Shown: piece by piece, positions 7,572-13,438 of the stretch | Numbering within the stretch: the first letter of the stretch is position 1 | Layout: each line of letters starts with the position of its first letter | DNA from: Bacteroides ovatus | Lineage (GTDB): Bacteria; Bacteroidota; Bacteroidia; Bacteroidales; Bacteroidaceae | Assembly: GCA_030844565.1 (NCBI GenBank) | Contig: JAUUNK010000135.1 | Span: 1-13,438, forward strand | Length of the DNA stretch: 13,438 nucleotides | Reading direction: 5' to 3' | Translations under genes and position numbers: made by a program | The notes under the pieces: generated by a model | Database searches by the model: none | What the model saw: the letters and a program-made list of their open reading frames with translations, nothing else | Told to the model about the DNA's origin: nothing

Positions 7572-8678
7572 ATGAAACAATTCATCGCATTCGTAAAGAA
7601 AGAATTCTATCATATTTTTCGCGACCGACGGACTATGCTGATATTACTCGGCATGCCTATAGTTCAGATTATCCTTTTTGGATTTGCCATCACTACGGAA
7701 GTCAAAGAAGTTCGCCTCGCCGTACTCGACCCATCCAACGACATGACTACCCGTAAGATTATCGATCGCCTGGATGCCAGCGAATACTTCTCCGTAAAAC
7801 AATGGCTGCATACCCCTCGGGAAATGGAAGATGCTTTCCTCAAAAATAAGATAGATATAGCACTCGTTTTCAACGAGAAATTTGCCGACCGTCTGGGCAT
7901 GGGAGAAGCCGCTCTGCAACTGGTTGCTGACGCCACAGACCCTAATATGGCTGTAACACGTGCACAGTACGCTACAGGAATTATCTCCGCCGCTGCACAA
8001 GAATTACTCCCTCTTTCTTCTCTGTCCGCAGGAAAAATCACGCCGGAAATAAAACTACTCTATAATCCGCAAATGAAAAGCGCCTATAACTTCGTACCGG
8101 GAGTGATGGGGCTGATTCTCATGCTGATTTGTGCCATGATGACCTCCATCTCCATTGTACGTGAAAAAGAAACGGGAACGATGGAAGTGCTGCTCGTCTC
8201 TCCGGTGAAACCACTACTCATGATTCTCGCCAAAGCGGTTCCTTACTTTGTGCTCTCATTTGTGAATCTGACAACTATCCTTCTACTATCAGTCTTTGTG
8301 TTGGATGTCCCTGTGGCTGGTAGCCTCTTTTGGTTAGTGATAGTATCGTTGCTTTTTATCTTTGTCTCCTTATCTTTGGGATTACTCATCTCTTCTTTGA
8401 CGCATACCCAAGTAGCCGCCATGCTTGCTTCCGGTTTGGTGTTGATGATGCCTACAATGCTTCTCTCGGGCATGATTTTTCCGGTGGAAAGCATGCCGCA
8501 GCTATTACAATGGATTTCTGACATCTTACCCGCCCGCTGGTATATCGAAGCTGTAAGGAAACTGATGATAGAAGGAGTTCCCGTGGGCTTTGTAGTAAAG
8601 GAAATCAGTATTTTGGTACTTATGGCGGTAATATTAATCACCGTAAGTCTCAAAAAGTTTAATTATCGGCTGGAATAA
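7572..8678 (+). CDS. ABC-2 type permease 1 (YbhS-like)
   Basis: Inner-membrane subunit of the exporter, 368 aa. The ABC-2 topology is clear: a cytoplasmic N-terminus (KEFYHIFRDRRTM, a conserved amphipathic start), one transmembrane helix (about 24-44), a large extracytoplasmic loop of some 130 residues, then five hydrophobic helices in the C-terminal half. The cytoplasmic coupling motif EKETGTMEVLLVSPVKP after the second helix is diagnostic of the family, and the late LLSGMIFPVESMP segment is also typical. It begins 18 bases after the ATPase stop and is the first of two paralogous permeases. With the second one it should form the heterodimeric membrane pore. The export substrate is unknown; relatives export drugs and other hydrophobic compounds. 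Confidence 0.93.
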   Translation: MKQFIAFVKKEFYHIFRDRRTMLILLGMPIVQIILFGFAITTEVKEVRLAVLDPSNDMTTRKIIDRLDASEYFSVKQWLHTPREMEDAFLKNKIDIALVFNEKFADRLGMGEAALQLVADATDPNMAVTRAQYATGIISAAAQELLPLSSLSAGKITPEIKLLYNPQMKSAYNFVPGVMGLILMLICAMMTSISIVREKETGTMEVLLVSPVKPLLMILAKAVPYFVLSFVNLTTILLLSVFVLDVPVAGSLFWLVIVSLLFIFVSLSLGLLISSLTHTQVAAMLASGLVLMMPTMLLSGMIFPVESMPQLLQWISDILPARWYIEAVRKLMIEGVPVGFVVKEISILVLMAVILITVSLKKFNYRLE

Positions 8679-8722
8679 TCATTATTTTCCGGTTCCATGT
8701 ATCCATAGAAAAAATAATAGCC

Positions 8723-9805
8723 ATGATAAAGTTTCTGATAGAAAAAGAGTTTAAGCAGTTGCTCCGCAACTCTTTCTTACCGAAATTGATTTTTATCTTT
8801 CCCTGCATGATTATGATTCTCATGCCATGGGCGGCAAGTCTTGAAATCAAGAATATCCATCTCGATATTGTGGACAACGACCATTCTGCTTCATCGCGAA
8901 AGCTGGTAGATAAGATTATAGCTTCTACTTATTTCCACGTCATCGGGCTTTCTTCTTCCTATTCCGAAGGTTTACGAAAAGTAGAAGCTGGAGAAGCGGA
9001 TATTATCCTCGAAATCCCCCGCGACTTCGAAAAGAATCGTAAAAAAGAAGAAAATGCACAAGTCCTGATTGCCGCCAATGCTGTGAATGGCATGAAAGGC
9101 GGGCTCGGTAGCTCGTATCTGGCAGCAATCATAAACGATTATGCCCAATCTTCCATTGCATCCAAAGCAGCCATCCGCATAGATACTCAAAACCTATTTA
9201 ATCCTTATCTGAACTATAAACTTTATATGATTCCCGCCCTGATGGCAATGTTGTTGACTTTGCTGTGCGGATTGCTCCCCGCCCTAAATGTAGTAAGCGA
9301 AAAGGAAGTAGGGACCATCGAGCAAATCAATGTCACTCCCGTCCCTAAATTCATTTTTATCCTTGCAAAGCTCTTACCCTATTGGAGCATCGGCTTCCTG
9401 GTGTTGACTATTTGCTTCGGGCTTGCCTGGCTATTATATGGCATTGCCCCGGTAGGAAGTTTGCTAACTATTTATTTTTTTGCCATCCTCTTTGTATTAG
9501 TAGTCTCCGGACTCGGACTTGTCATCTCCAATTATTCCGCTACTTTGCAACAAGCCATGTTTGTAATGTGGTTTTGCCTGCTGATTCTTATCCTGATGAG
9601 CGGACTGTTTACTCCCGTAAGCAGCATGCCGGCATGGGCTCAGGTGATAACTTACTTCAATCCATTGCGCTACTTTATGGAAATGATGCGCATGGTTTAT
9701 TTAAAAGGAAGCAGCCTTACAGATTTATATCCCCAGCTTGGGGCTTTATCCGCCTTTGCCCTCGTTTTTAATATATGGGCGGTAAAGAGTTATCGGAAAA
9801 CCTAA
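8723..9805 (+). CDS. ABC-2 type permease 2 (YbhR-like)
   Basis: Second membrane subunit, 360 aa, with the same architecture as its neighbour: N-terminal EKEFKQLLRNSF, a first transmembrane helix (about 20-38), a long periplasmic domain, then five C-terminal helices. Its coupling motif is EKEVGTIEQINVTPVPK, and LLILILMSGLFTPVSSMP is the conserved late helix. It follows permease 1 after 44 bases. That gap holds an 8-bp AT inverted repeat (ATTATTTT 8681-8688, AAAATAAT 8711-8718) just before the start codon, which might modestly affect translation or RNA processing. It is the last gene of the operon, followed 12 bases later by a strong terminator. Confidence 0.93.
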   Translation: MIKFLIEKEFKQLLRNSFLPKLIFIFPCMIMILMPWAASLEIKNIHLDIVDNDHSASSRKLVDKIIASTYFHVIGLSSSYSEGLRKVEAGEADIILEIPRDFEKNRKKEENAQVLIAANAVNGMKGGLGSSYLAAIINDYAQSSIASKAAIRIDTQNLFNPYLNYKLYMIPALMAMLLTLLCGLLPALNVVSEKEVGTIEQINVTPVPKFIFILAKLLPYWSIGFLVLTICFGLAWLLYGIAPVGSLLTIYFFAILFVLVVSGLGLVISNYSATLQQAMFVMWFCLLILILMSGLFTPVSSMPAWAQVITYFNPLRYFMEMMRMVYLKGSSLTDLYPQLGALSAFALVFNIWAVKSYRKT

Positions 9806-9816
9806 CAAAACAAGAA

Positions 9817-9852
9817 AAAGGCTATCCCTGCCGTGGTGCGGGGATAGCCTTT
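9817..9852. terminator. Bidirectional intrinsic terminator between the efflux operon and hsp20
   Basis: AAAGGCTATCCCTGC (9817-9831) pairs with GCGGGGATAGCCTTT (9838-9852) as a 15-bp stem (one G-T pair) around a 6-base loop. On the - strand the stem runs into TTTTTCTT, a good U-tract for the hsp20 transcript. On the + strand the tail is TTTATAGTAGTTCTT, weaker but usable. Confidence 0.85.
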
Positions 9853-9877
9853 ATAGTAGTTCTTATTAGTCTGATTT

Positions 9878-10306
9878 TTATTTCACTTCGATTTGCTTTT
9901 CAGCCTTCTTTACTTCTTCTTCAGACAGTTTAGGCAAGCTGATATTCAATACTCCATTTTCTACCGAAGCCGAGATATTTTCTTTATCTACATTTTCCGG
10001 AAGAATCATTGTTTGTTGGAACTTGGAGTATGAGAACTCGCGACGCAGATAGCGACCGTCTTTCTTTTCTTCCTTATTTTCACTCTTCTTCTCCATGCTG
10101 ATAACTAGGTTATTGTCTTCGTCAATACGAACGTTGAAGTCTTCCTTTGTCATGCCGGGAGCAGCCAGTTCTACTTTGTAATCATTTTCTGTTTCAATGA
10201 CGTTGATAGCAGGTGCAGTTGCATTTGCTTTTAACATCCAATCGTTATCAAAGAAATCATTAAAGATACTTGGTAACCAACTTTGAGTTTTTCTAACAGG
10301 CATCAT
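9878..10306 (-). CDS. Small heat-shock protein, Hsp20/alpha-crystallin family
   Basis: ATP-independent holdase chaperone of 142 aa that binds unfolding proteins in the cytoplasm and passes them to refolding chaperones. The alpha-crystallin domain spans about residues 32-130. It contains APGMTKEDFNVRI in its early strands, the charged loop KKSENKEEKKDGRYLRREFSYSKF, and the hallmark VENGVLNISLPK near the end. The C-terminal KQIEVK supplies an I-x-V motif that usually docks neighbouring dimers. Length and domain order are normal. Two ATGs (10306, 10303) are adjacent; an AGGAGA Shine-Dalgarno (10320 to 10315) stands 8 bases before the first, an unusually good site for Bacteroides that supports 10306 and high expression. 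Its upstream region carries a sigma-54-like promoter and a hairpin. Confidence 0.96.
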   Translation of the reverse strand: MMPVRKTQSWLPSIFNDFFDNDWMLKANATAPAINVIETENDYKVELAAPGMTKEDFNVRIDEDNNLVISMEKKSENKEEKKDGRYLRREFSYSKFQQTMILPENVDKENISASVENGVLNISLPKLSEEEVKKAEKQIEVK

Positions 10307-10314
10307 AATTTTAG

Positions 10315-10320
10315 TCTCCT
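10315..10320 (-). promoter_or_regulatory. Shine-Dalgarno AGGAGA of hsp20
   Basis: A clear AGGAGA 8 bases before the first of the paired ATG codons. It stands out because most genes here lack a recognisable Shine-Dalgarno. No complementary CUCCU stretch is seen in the leader, so it does not look masked. Confidence 0.7.
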
Positions 10321-10347
10321 ATCTTTAAGTTAAACATTCAGTTTATT

Positions 10348-10382
10348 GTGAACTCCGGTGTGTTTCTACAACCGTTGTTCAC
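10348..10382 (-). promoter_or_regulatory. Hairpin in the hsp20 leader
   Basis: On the - strand GTGAAC (10382 to 10377) pairs with GTTCAC (10353 to 10348). Inside, CGGT pairs with ACCG and TGT with ACA around a small AGAA loop, with an AA/GA internal loop and a one-base bulge. If transcription starts at about 10381, as the sigma-54-like promoter predicts, the mRNA would begin with this stem-loop, which could protect its 5' end. It may instead be a DNA operator. Confidence 0.5.
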
Positions 10383-10391
10383 TAACTAAAG

Positions 10392-10408
10392 TGCAAATGA
10401 CATGCCAA
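10392..10408 (-). promoter_or_regulatory. Sigma-54 (RpoN) -24/-12 type promoter candidate for hsp20
   Basis: On the - strand TTGGCATG (10408 to 10401), then four bases, then TTGCA (10396 to 10392). This matches the consensus YTGGCACG-N4-TTGCW at all but one defined base (T for C within the -24 box) and keeps the required 10-base distance between the GG and GC dinucleotides. The start point would be near 10381, giving a leader of about 75 bases. An alternative is that the embedded TTTG is part of a poor primary-sigma -7 box (GTCATTTG). Confidence 0.5.
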
Positions 10409-10515
10409 TTGATATTTATTCATAGCTTTGACTATTTGTCAGAAACAGAATGCCAAACTTTCGGTTTTAGTGACAATATGTATCCTTATTTCATATATTT
10501 TATATAACATAGATA

Positions 10516-11001
10516 TTAATTAGACATATTCTCTATTAGCTTAAAGCGAAGACGCAATGTTTTTCTCTCTTCATCATAATCATAACTGATAATACGGAAA
10601 ACACCGATTTCCGACGTATTATCTACATGTTGCCCGATGCAGGCACAGGCATCATAATCTCCGACACGGACAATCCGTAACATTTCGCTTGCGCCGGCAG
10701 GAAGTTTGCTCAAATCGACTATCTCCCGCGCTTCTTCCTGTGTCATAAATTCTACGCTGACGGGTAAATGTCTGCCAATAGCTTCATTTACCAAATCTTC
10801 AATGTGCTGAATCTCTTCTTTGGCCGGACACGAAGAGAGTTGATAGTCACATTTACTTTTCTTCCTTTCGATATGCGCATTCCGTGAGCGGGGGCATCCG
10901 AAGACTTTTACCATTGTTGCATTTAGCAAATGCTCGGCAGTATGCATTGGAGGATATTCCTGTTTGTTATGTTCATTAAGTTGAGGTTGTGATTGCTCCA
11001 T
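10516..11001 (-). CDS. AlaX-like alanyl/threonyl-tRNA editing domain protein
   Basis: A stand-alone protein related to the editing (SAD) domain of alanyl- and threonyl-tRNA synthetases; such proteins hydrolyse mischarged tRNA, classically Ser-tRNA(Ala), in the cytoplasm. With the start at 11001 it has 161 aa. The zinc-site motif HxxxH is H20/H24 (MHTAEHLLN) and the second pair is C121/H125 (CIGQHVDNTSEIG). In classical members the second motif reads CGGTHV, so the pocket residues differ although the zinc ligands remain. The HIERKKSKCDYQL strand also fits the family. The frame is open upstream to a TTG at 11028, but that codon lies inside the TATCTTTG promoter box, so ATG 11001 is chosen. The substrate specificity is uncertain. 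Confidence 0.85.
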   Translation of the reverse strand: MEQSQPQLNEHNKQEYPPMHTAEHLLNATMVKVFGCPRSRNAHIERKKSKCDYQLSSCPAKEEIQHIEDLVNEAIGRHLPVSVEFMTQEEAREIVDLSKLPAGASEMLRIVRVGDYDACACIGQHVDNTSEIGVFRIISYDYDEERKTLRLRFKLIENMSN

Positions 11002-11025
11002 ATTTTTTCTTTCTTTTTTTATTTT

Positions 11026-11033
11026 CAAAGATA
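11026..11033 (-). promoter_or_regulatory. Bacteroidota -7 box TATCTTTG for the AlaX-like gene
   Basis: An exact TAnnTTTG match on the - strand in the 79-base gap between carB and the AlaX-like gene, 24 bases before the ATG at 11001. This is the same spacing as the TATCTTTG box before the efflux operon. No clear -33 box is seen. It shows the gene can be transcribed independently of carB. Confidence 0.6.
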
Positions 11034-11080
11034 GTATTCTGTTTCTTATTTTTTATTCTTTATGCATGAAAATCTTCCTT

Positions 11081-13438
11081 CTACTTATACTCTTCCCAAC
11101 TCTTAATGGCAATATCCTCCACTCCCATCGTGCAGAATGCATTGATGAAAGCACTTGCCAGGCGAGCATTCGTAATCAAAGGAATATTTAAGTCGATGGC
11201 GGCACGGCGTATCTTATACCCATTGTCCAGCTCCCCTGCCGTCAGGTTCTTAGGAATATTAACCACCATATCTATCTCTTTCCGATGAAGCATATCCAGC
11301 GCCTGCGGCTGAATATCTTCGCTGGGCCAATGTACCAAGGTGCTCTCTATTCCATTCTCGGCAAGCGATCGATGGGTGCCACCCGTTGCAAAAAGCTTGT
11401 ATCCTTTATTCACCAACATGCGCGCAGCATCCATCATATCTGCTTTTTGCTTAGTTGTTCCTGTAGAAAGCAGGATGTTCTTCTTCGGAATGCGGTAGCC
11501 TACGGAAAGCATTGCTTTCAAAATAGCACATGATGTATCGGAACCGATGCAGCCCACCTCTCCCGTGGAAGCCATGTCGACACCCAACACAGGGTCAGCT
11601 TTCTGGAGGCGATTGAAAGAGAATTGGCTTGCTTTGATACCCACATAATCCAACTCGAAAAGATTCTTCTCCGGCTTCTCCACGGGCAAACCTAGCATTA
11701 CCCGGGTGGCAAGTTCGATAAAGTTTATCTTTAATACTTTGCTGACAAAAGGAAATGAACGGCTGGCACGAAGGTTACATTCGATGACTTTTATATCATT
11801 GTCCTTTGCCAAATACTGAATGTTGAAAGGACCGGAGATATTGAGCGCCTTTGCAATCTCACGGCTGATTCGTTTGATGCGGCGCACCGTTTCTACATAT
11901 AATTTCTGTGGAGGGAACTGAATGGTGGCATCTCCGGAATGTACACCCGCAAACTCGATATGTTCGCTGATGGCATAGGCTATAATCTCCCCGTTCTGTG
12001 CCACAGCGTCCATCTCCACCTCTTTCGCATGTTCAATAAATTGGCTTACAACTACGGGATGTTTCTTTGATACATTTGCCGCCAGCCGGAGGAAGCGCTC
12101 GAGTTCTTCCTGATTGGAGCAGACATTCATTGCCGCCCCCGAAAGCACGTAAGAAGGACGAACCAAAACAGGGAAACCGACTTCTTTTACAAATTCTCCA
12201 ATGTCTTCCATAGAAGTAAGTTCCCGCCACCGCGGTTGGTCCACGCCGATACGATCGAGCATAGCAGAGAACTTTTCCCGGTCTTCGGCATTATCAATAC
12301 TTTTTGCACTCGTTCCCAAAATAGGAATGTTCTGCGCATCAAGGCGCAAGGCAAGATTATTAGGAATCTGCCCGCCGGTGGAAACTATCACACCGTGCGG
12401 ATTCTCAAGCTCAAGAATATCGAGGACACGCTCGAAAGTGAGCTCGTCAAAGTAAAGGCGATCGCACATATCATAATCGGTAGAAACCGTTTCGGGATTA
12501 TAATTAATCATCACGCTACGCCAGCCTTCCTTCCGAATGGTATTGAGCGCTTGCACACCGCACCAATCAAATTCTACCGACGAACCGATGCGATAGGCGC
12601 CGGAACCGAGAACAACAATAGACTTTCCATCATCTTCGTAATCAATATCATTTTCTGTGCCATTATAAGTAAGATATAGATAATTTGTCCGTGCCGGATA
12701 CTCGGCAGCCAGTGTATCAATTTGTTTCACCACCGGAAGTATACCCGCTTGCTTACGATAGCGACGGACCCAAAGAATACCTTCTTCCATATCCCCTTCA
12801 TAGCCAAGGGCACGGGCAATCTGAAAATCGGAGAAGCCTTGGCGCTTGGCCCTTTTAAAAATGGAGAGTTGAGAGTTGAGAGTTGAGAAGGAAGGCACTC
12901 TCAACTCTCCACTCTCAACTCTCAACTTCCTAACTTCTTTCGAAGTTTCCATAATATTCATTAGTTTCTGGAGGAACCATTTGTCTATTTTGGTAAGTTC
13001 ATGTACTTGGTCGATGGTGTAGCCGGCACGGAAGGCTTTTGAGATGACAAAGATTCGTTTATCGGTCGGTTCACGAAGGGCTTTGTCAATGTCGGGAAGG
13101 ATGAGCTCTTTGTTTTCTACAAAGCCGTGCATTCCCTGCCCTATCATGCGAAGACCTTTCTGAATAGCTTCTTCAAAGGTTCGTCCGATTGCCATTACTT
13201 CGCCAACGGATTTCATTGAAGAACCCAGTTCGCGGTCTACGCCGTGAAACTTGCCAAGGTCCCAGCGGGGAATCTTACAGACCACATAATCCAGGGCGGG
13301 TTCAAAAAAGGCGGAAGTTGTTTTAGTCACCGAGTTCTTGAGGTCGAAGAGTCCGTAGCCTAATCCTAGTTTTGCAGCAACAAAGGCGAGCGGATAACCG
13401 GTTGCCTTAGAAGCCAGGGCAGAAGAGCGGGAAAGGCG
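11081..13438 (-). CDS. carB: Carbamoyl-phosphate synthase large subunit, C-terminal 785 residues (5' end outside window)
   Basis: Synthetase subunit making carbamoyl phosphate from bicarbonate, ammonia (from CarA) and two ATP for pyrimidines and arginine. The frame is open to the right edge, beginning at RLSRSSALASKATGYPLA in the first ATP-grasp domain, so about 300 residues are missing. The GTG at 13330 is an internal codon. Visible parts: the rest of the carboxyphosphate domain, the oligomerisation domain, the second ATP-grasp domain (YRIGSSVEFDWCGV, VRPSYVLSGAAMNV, GVHSGDATIQFPP, IECNLRASRSFPFVSK) and the C-terminal MGS-like allosteric domain (ILLSTGTTKQKAD, LFATGGTHRSL), ending at TAG 11081-11083. 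Many motifs are closer to animal CAD/CPS II than to E. coli CarB. The oligomerisation domain carries an in-frame insertion encoded by a heptamer palindrome at 12865-12926. Confidence 0.96.
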   Translation of the reverse strand, partial: RLSRSSALASKATGYPLAFVAAKLGLGYGLFDLKNSVTKTTSAFFEPALDYVVCKIPRWDLGKFHGVDRELGSSMKSVGEVMAIGRTFEEAIQKGLRMIGQGMHGFVENKELILPDIDKALREPTDKRIFVISKAFRAGYTIDQVHELTKIDKWFLQKLMNIMETSKEVRKLRVESGELRVPSFSTLNSQLSIFKRAKRQGFSDFQIARALGYEGDMEEGILWVRRYRKQAGILPVVKQIDTLAAEYPARTNYLYLTYNGTENDIDYEDDGKSIVVLGSGAYRIGSSVEFDWCGVQALNTIRKEGWRSVMINYNPETVSTDYDMCDRLYFDELTFERVLDILELENPHGVIVSTGGQIPNNLALRLDAQNIPILGTSAKSIDNAEDREKFSAMLDRIGVDQPRWRELTSMEDIGEFVKEVGFPVLVRPSYVLSGAAMNVCSNQEELERFLRLAANVSKKHPVVVSQFIEHAKEVEMDAVAQNGEIIAYAISEHIEFAGVHSGDATIQFPPQKLYVETVRRIKRISREIAKALNISGPFNIQYLAKDNDIKVIECNLRASRSFPFVSKVLKINFIELATRVMLGLPVEKPEKNLFELDYVGIKASQFSFNRLQKADPVLGVDMASTGEVGCIGSDTSCAILKAMLSVGYRIPKKNILLSTGTTKQKADMMDAARMLVNKGYKLFATGGTHRSLAENGIESTLVHWPSEDIQPQALDMLHRKEIDMVVNIPKNLTAGELDNGYKIRRAAIDLNIPLITNARLASAFINAFCTMGVEDIAIKSWEEYK
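12865..12926. repeat. Heptamer-based palindromic repeat embedded in frame in carB
   Basis: On the + strand, three tandem GTTGAGA heptamers (12868-12888) preceded by a partial copy face four TCTCAAC heptamers (12899-12926, the second one TCTCCAC). 12865-12888 and 12899-12922 are reverse complements over 24 bases with one mismatch, around a 10-base spacer. Read in the carB frame, the element and its edges encode the low-complexity peptide KLRVESGELRVPSFSTLNSQ plus LSIF, which has no counterpart in E. coli CarB or CAD. The reading frame stays open on both sides. Confidence 0.9.

Noticed and set aside
10340..10390. CIRCE element or masked-Shine-Dalgarno RNA thermometer in the hsp20 leader
   Set aside because: The repeat arms are GTGAAC/GTTCAC, not the CIRCE TTAGCACTC/GAGTGCTAA, and nothing in the leader is complementary to the AGGAGA ribosome site.
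10440..10456. A second TTGGCAT (-24-like) on the - strand at 10456 to 10450
   Set aside because: At the matching -12 position it has CT instead of the essential GC, so it is not a functional sigma-54 promoter; at most a decayed copy.
12236..12679. 147-residue open frame on the + strand inside carB
   Set aside because: It lies antisense to the highly conserved second ATP-grasp domain of CarB and shows no recognisable protein features; a shadow of the real gene.
12865..12926. CRISPR array, terminator or phase-variation invertible promoter at the carB palindrome
   Set aside because: The heptamers are directly adjacent with no spacers, the hairpin is within an open conserved reading frame without a T-run, and no promoter or recombinase gene is present.

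Overview
The window looks like a chromosomal segment from a gut Bacteroides (phylum Bacteroidota). Evidence: moderate G+C, A-rich leaders often without a Shine-Dalgarno, Bacteroidota -7 promoter boxes (TAnnTTTG; TATCTTTG before the efflux operon and before the AlaX-like gene), a two-component pair, a single-domain ManC, and a CarB of the form found in this phylum. The species cannot be fixed from the sequence alone.

Left part, + strand (1-2626): the 3' part of a sensor histidine kinase gene, its OmpR-type response regulator, then a GDP-mannose pyrophosphorylase gene (manC). A low-complexity AT-rich convergent spacer (2627-2832) with a long-range inverted repeat follows.

Centre (2833-9805): an AraC-family regulator on the - strand, divergent from a five-gene + strand efflux operon. 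The operon encodes a TolC-type outer membrane channel, a HlyD-type lipoprotein adaptor, a tandem-fused ABC ATPase and two ABC-2 permeases, which together make a complete tripartite exporter of the YbhGFSR/YhiI type. The divergent promoter region carries a TCCGGTAA/TTACCGGA inverted repeat, a plausible operator for the regulator. A strong bidirectional terminator (9817-9852) closes the operon and the convergent hsp20 gene.

Right part, - strand (9878-13438): a small heat-shock protein, an AlaX-like tRNA-editing-domain protein, and the C-terminal three quarters of the large subunit of carbamoyl-phosphate synthase (carB, running off the right edge).

The two most interesting points are on the right. 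First, carB contains in frame a near-perfect palindrome built of GTTGAGA heptamers (12865-12926). It adds about a dozen residues to the oligomerisation domain relative to E. coli CarB and animal CAD, and looks like a palindromic repeat element that has become coding. Second, the hsp20 upstream region has a close match to a sigma-54 (-24/-12) promoter, and its predicted start site falls at the foot of a 35-nt hairpin. The remaining genes are ordinary family members. I found no phage, CRISPR, insertion sequence, tRNA or rRNA, and no gene-free stretch longer than about 210 bases.
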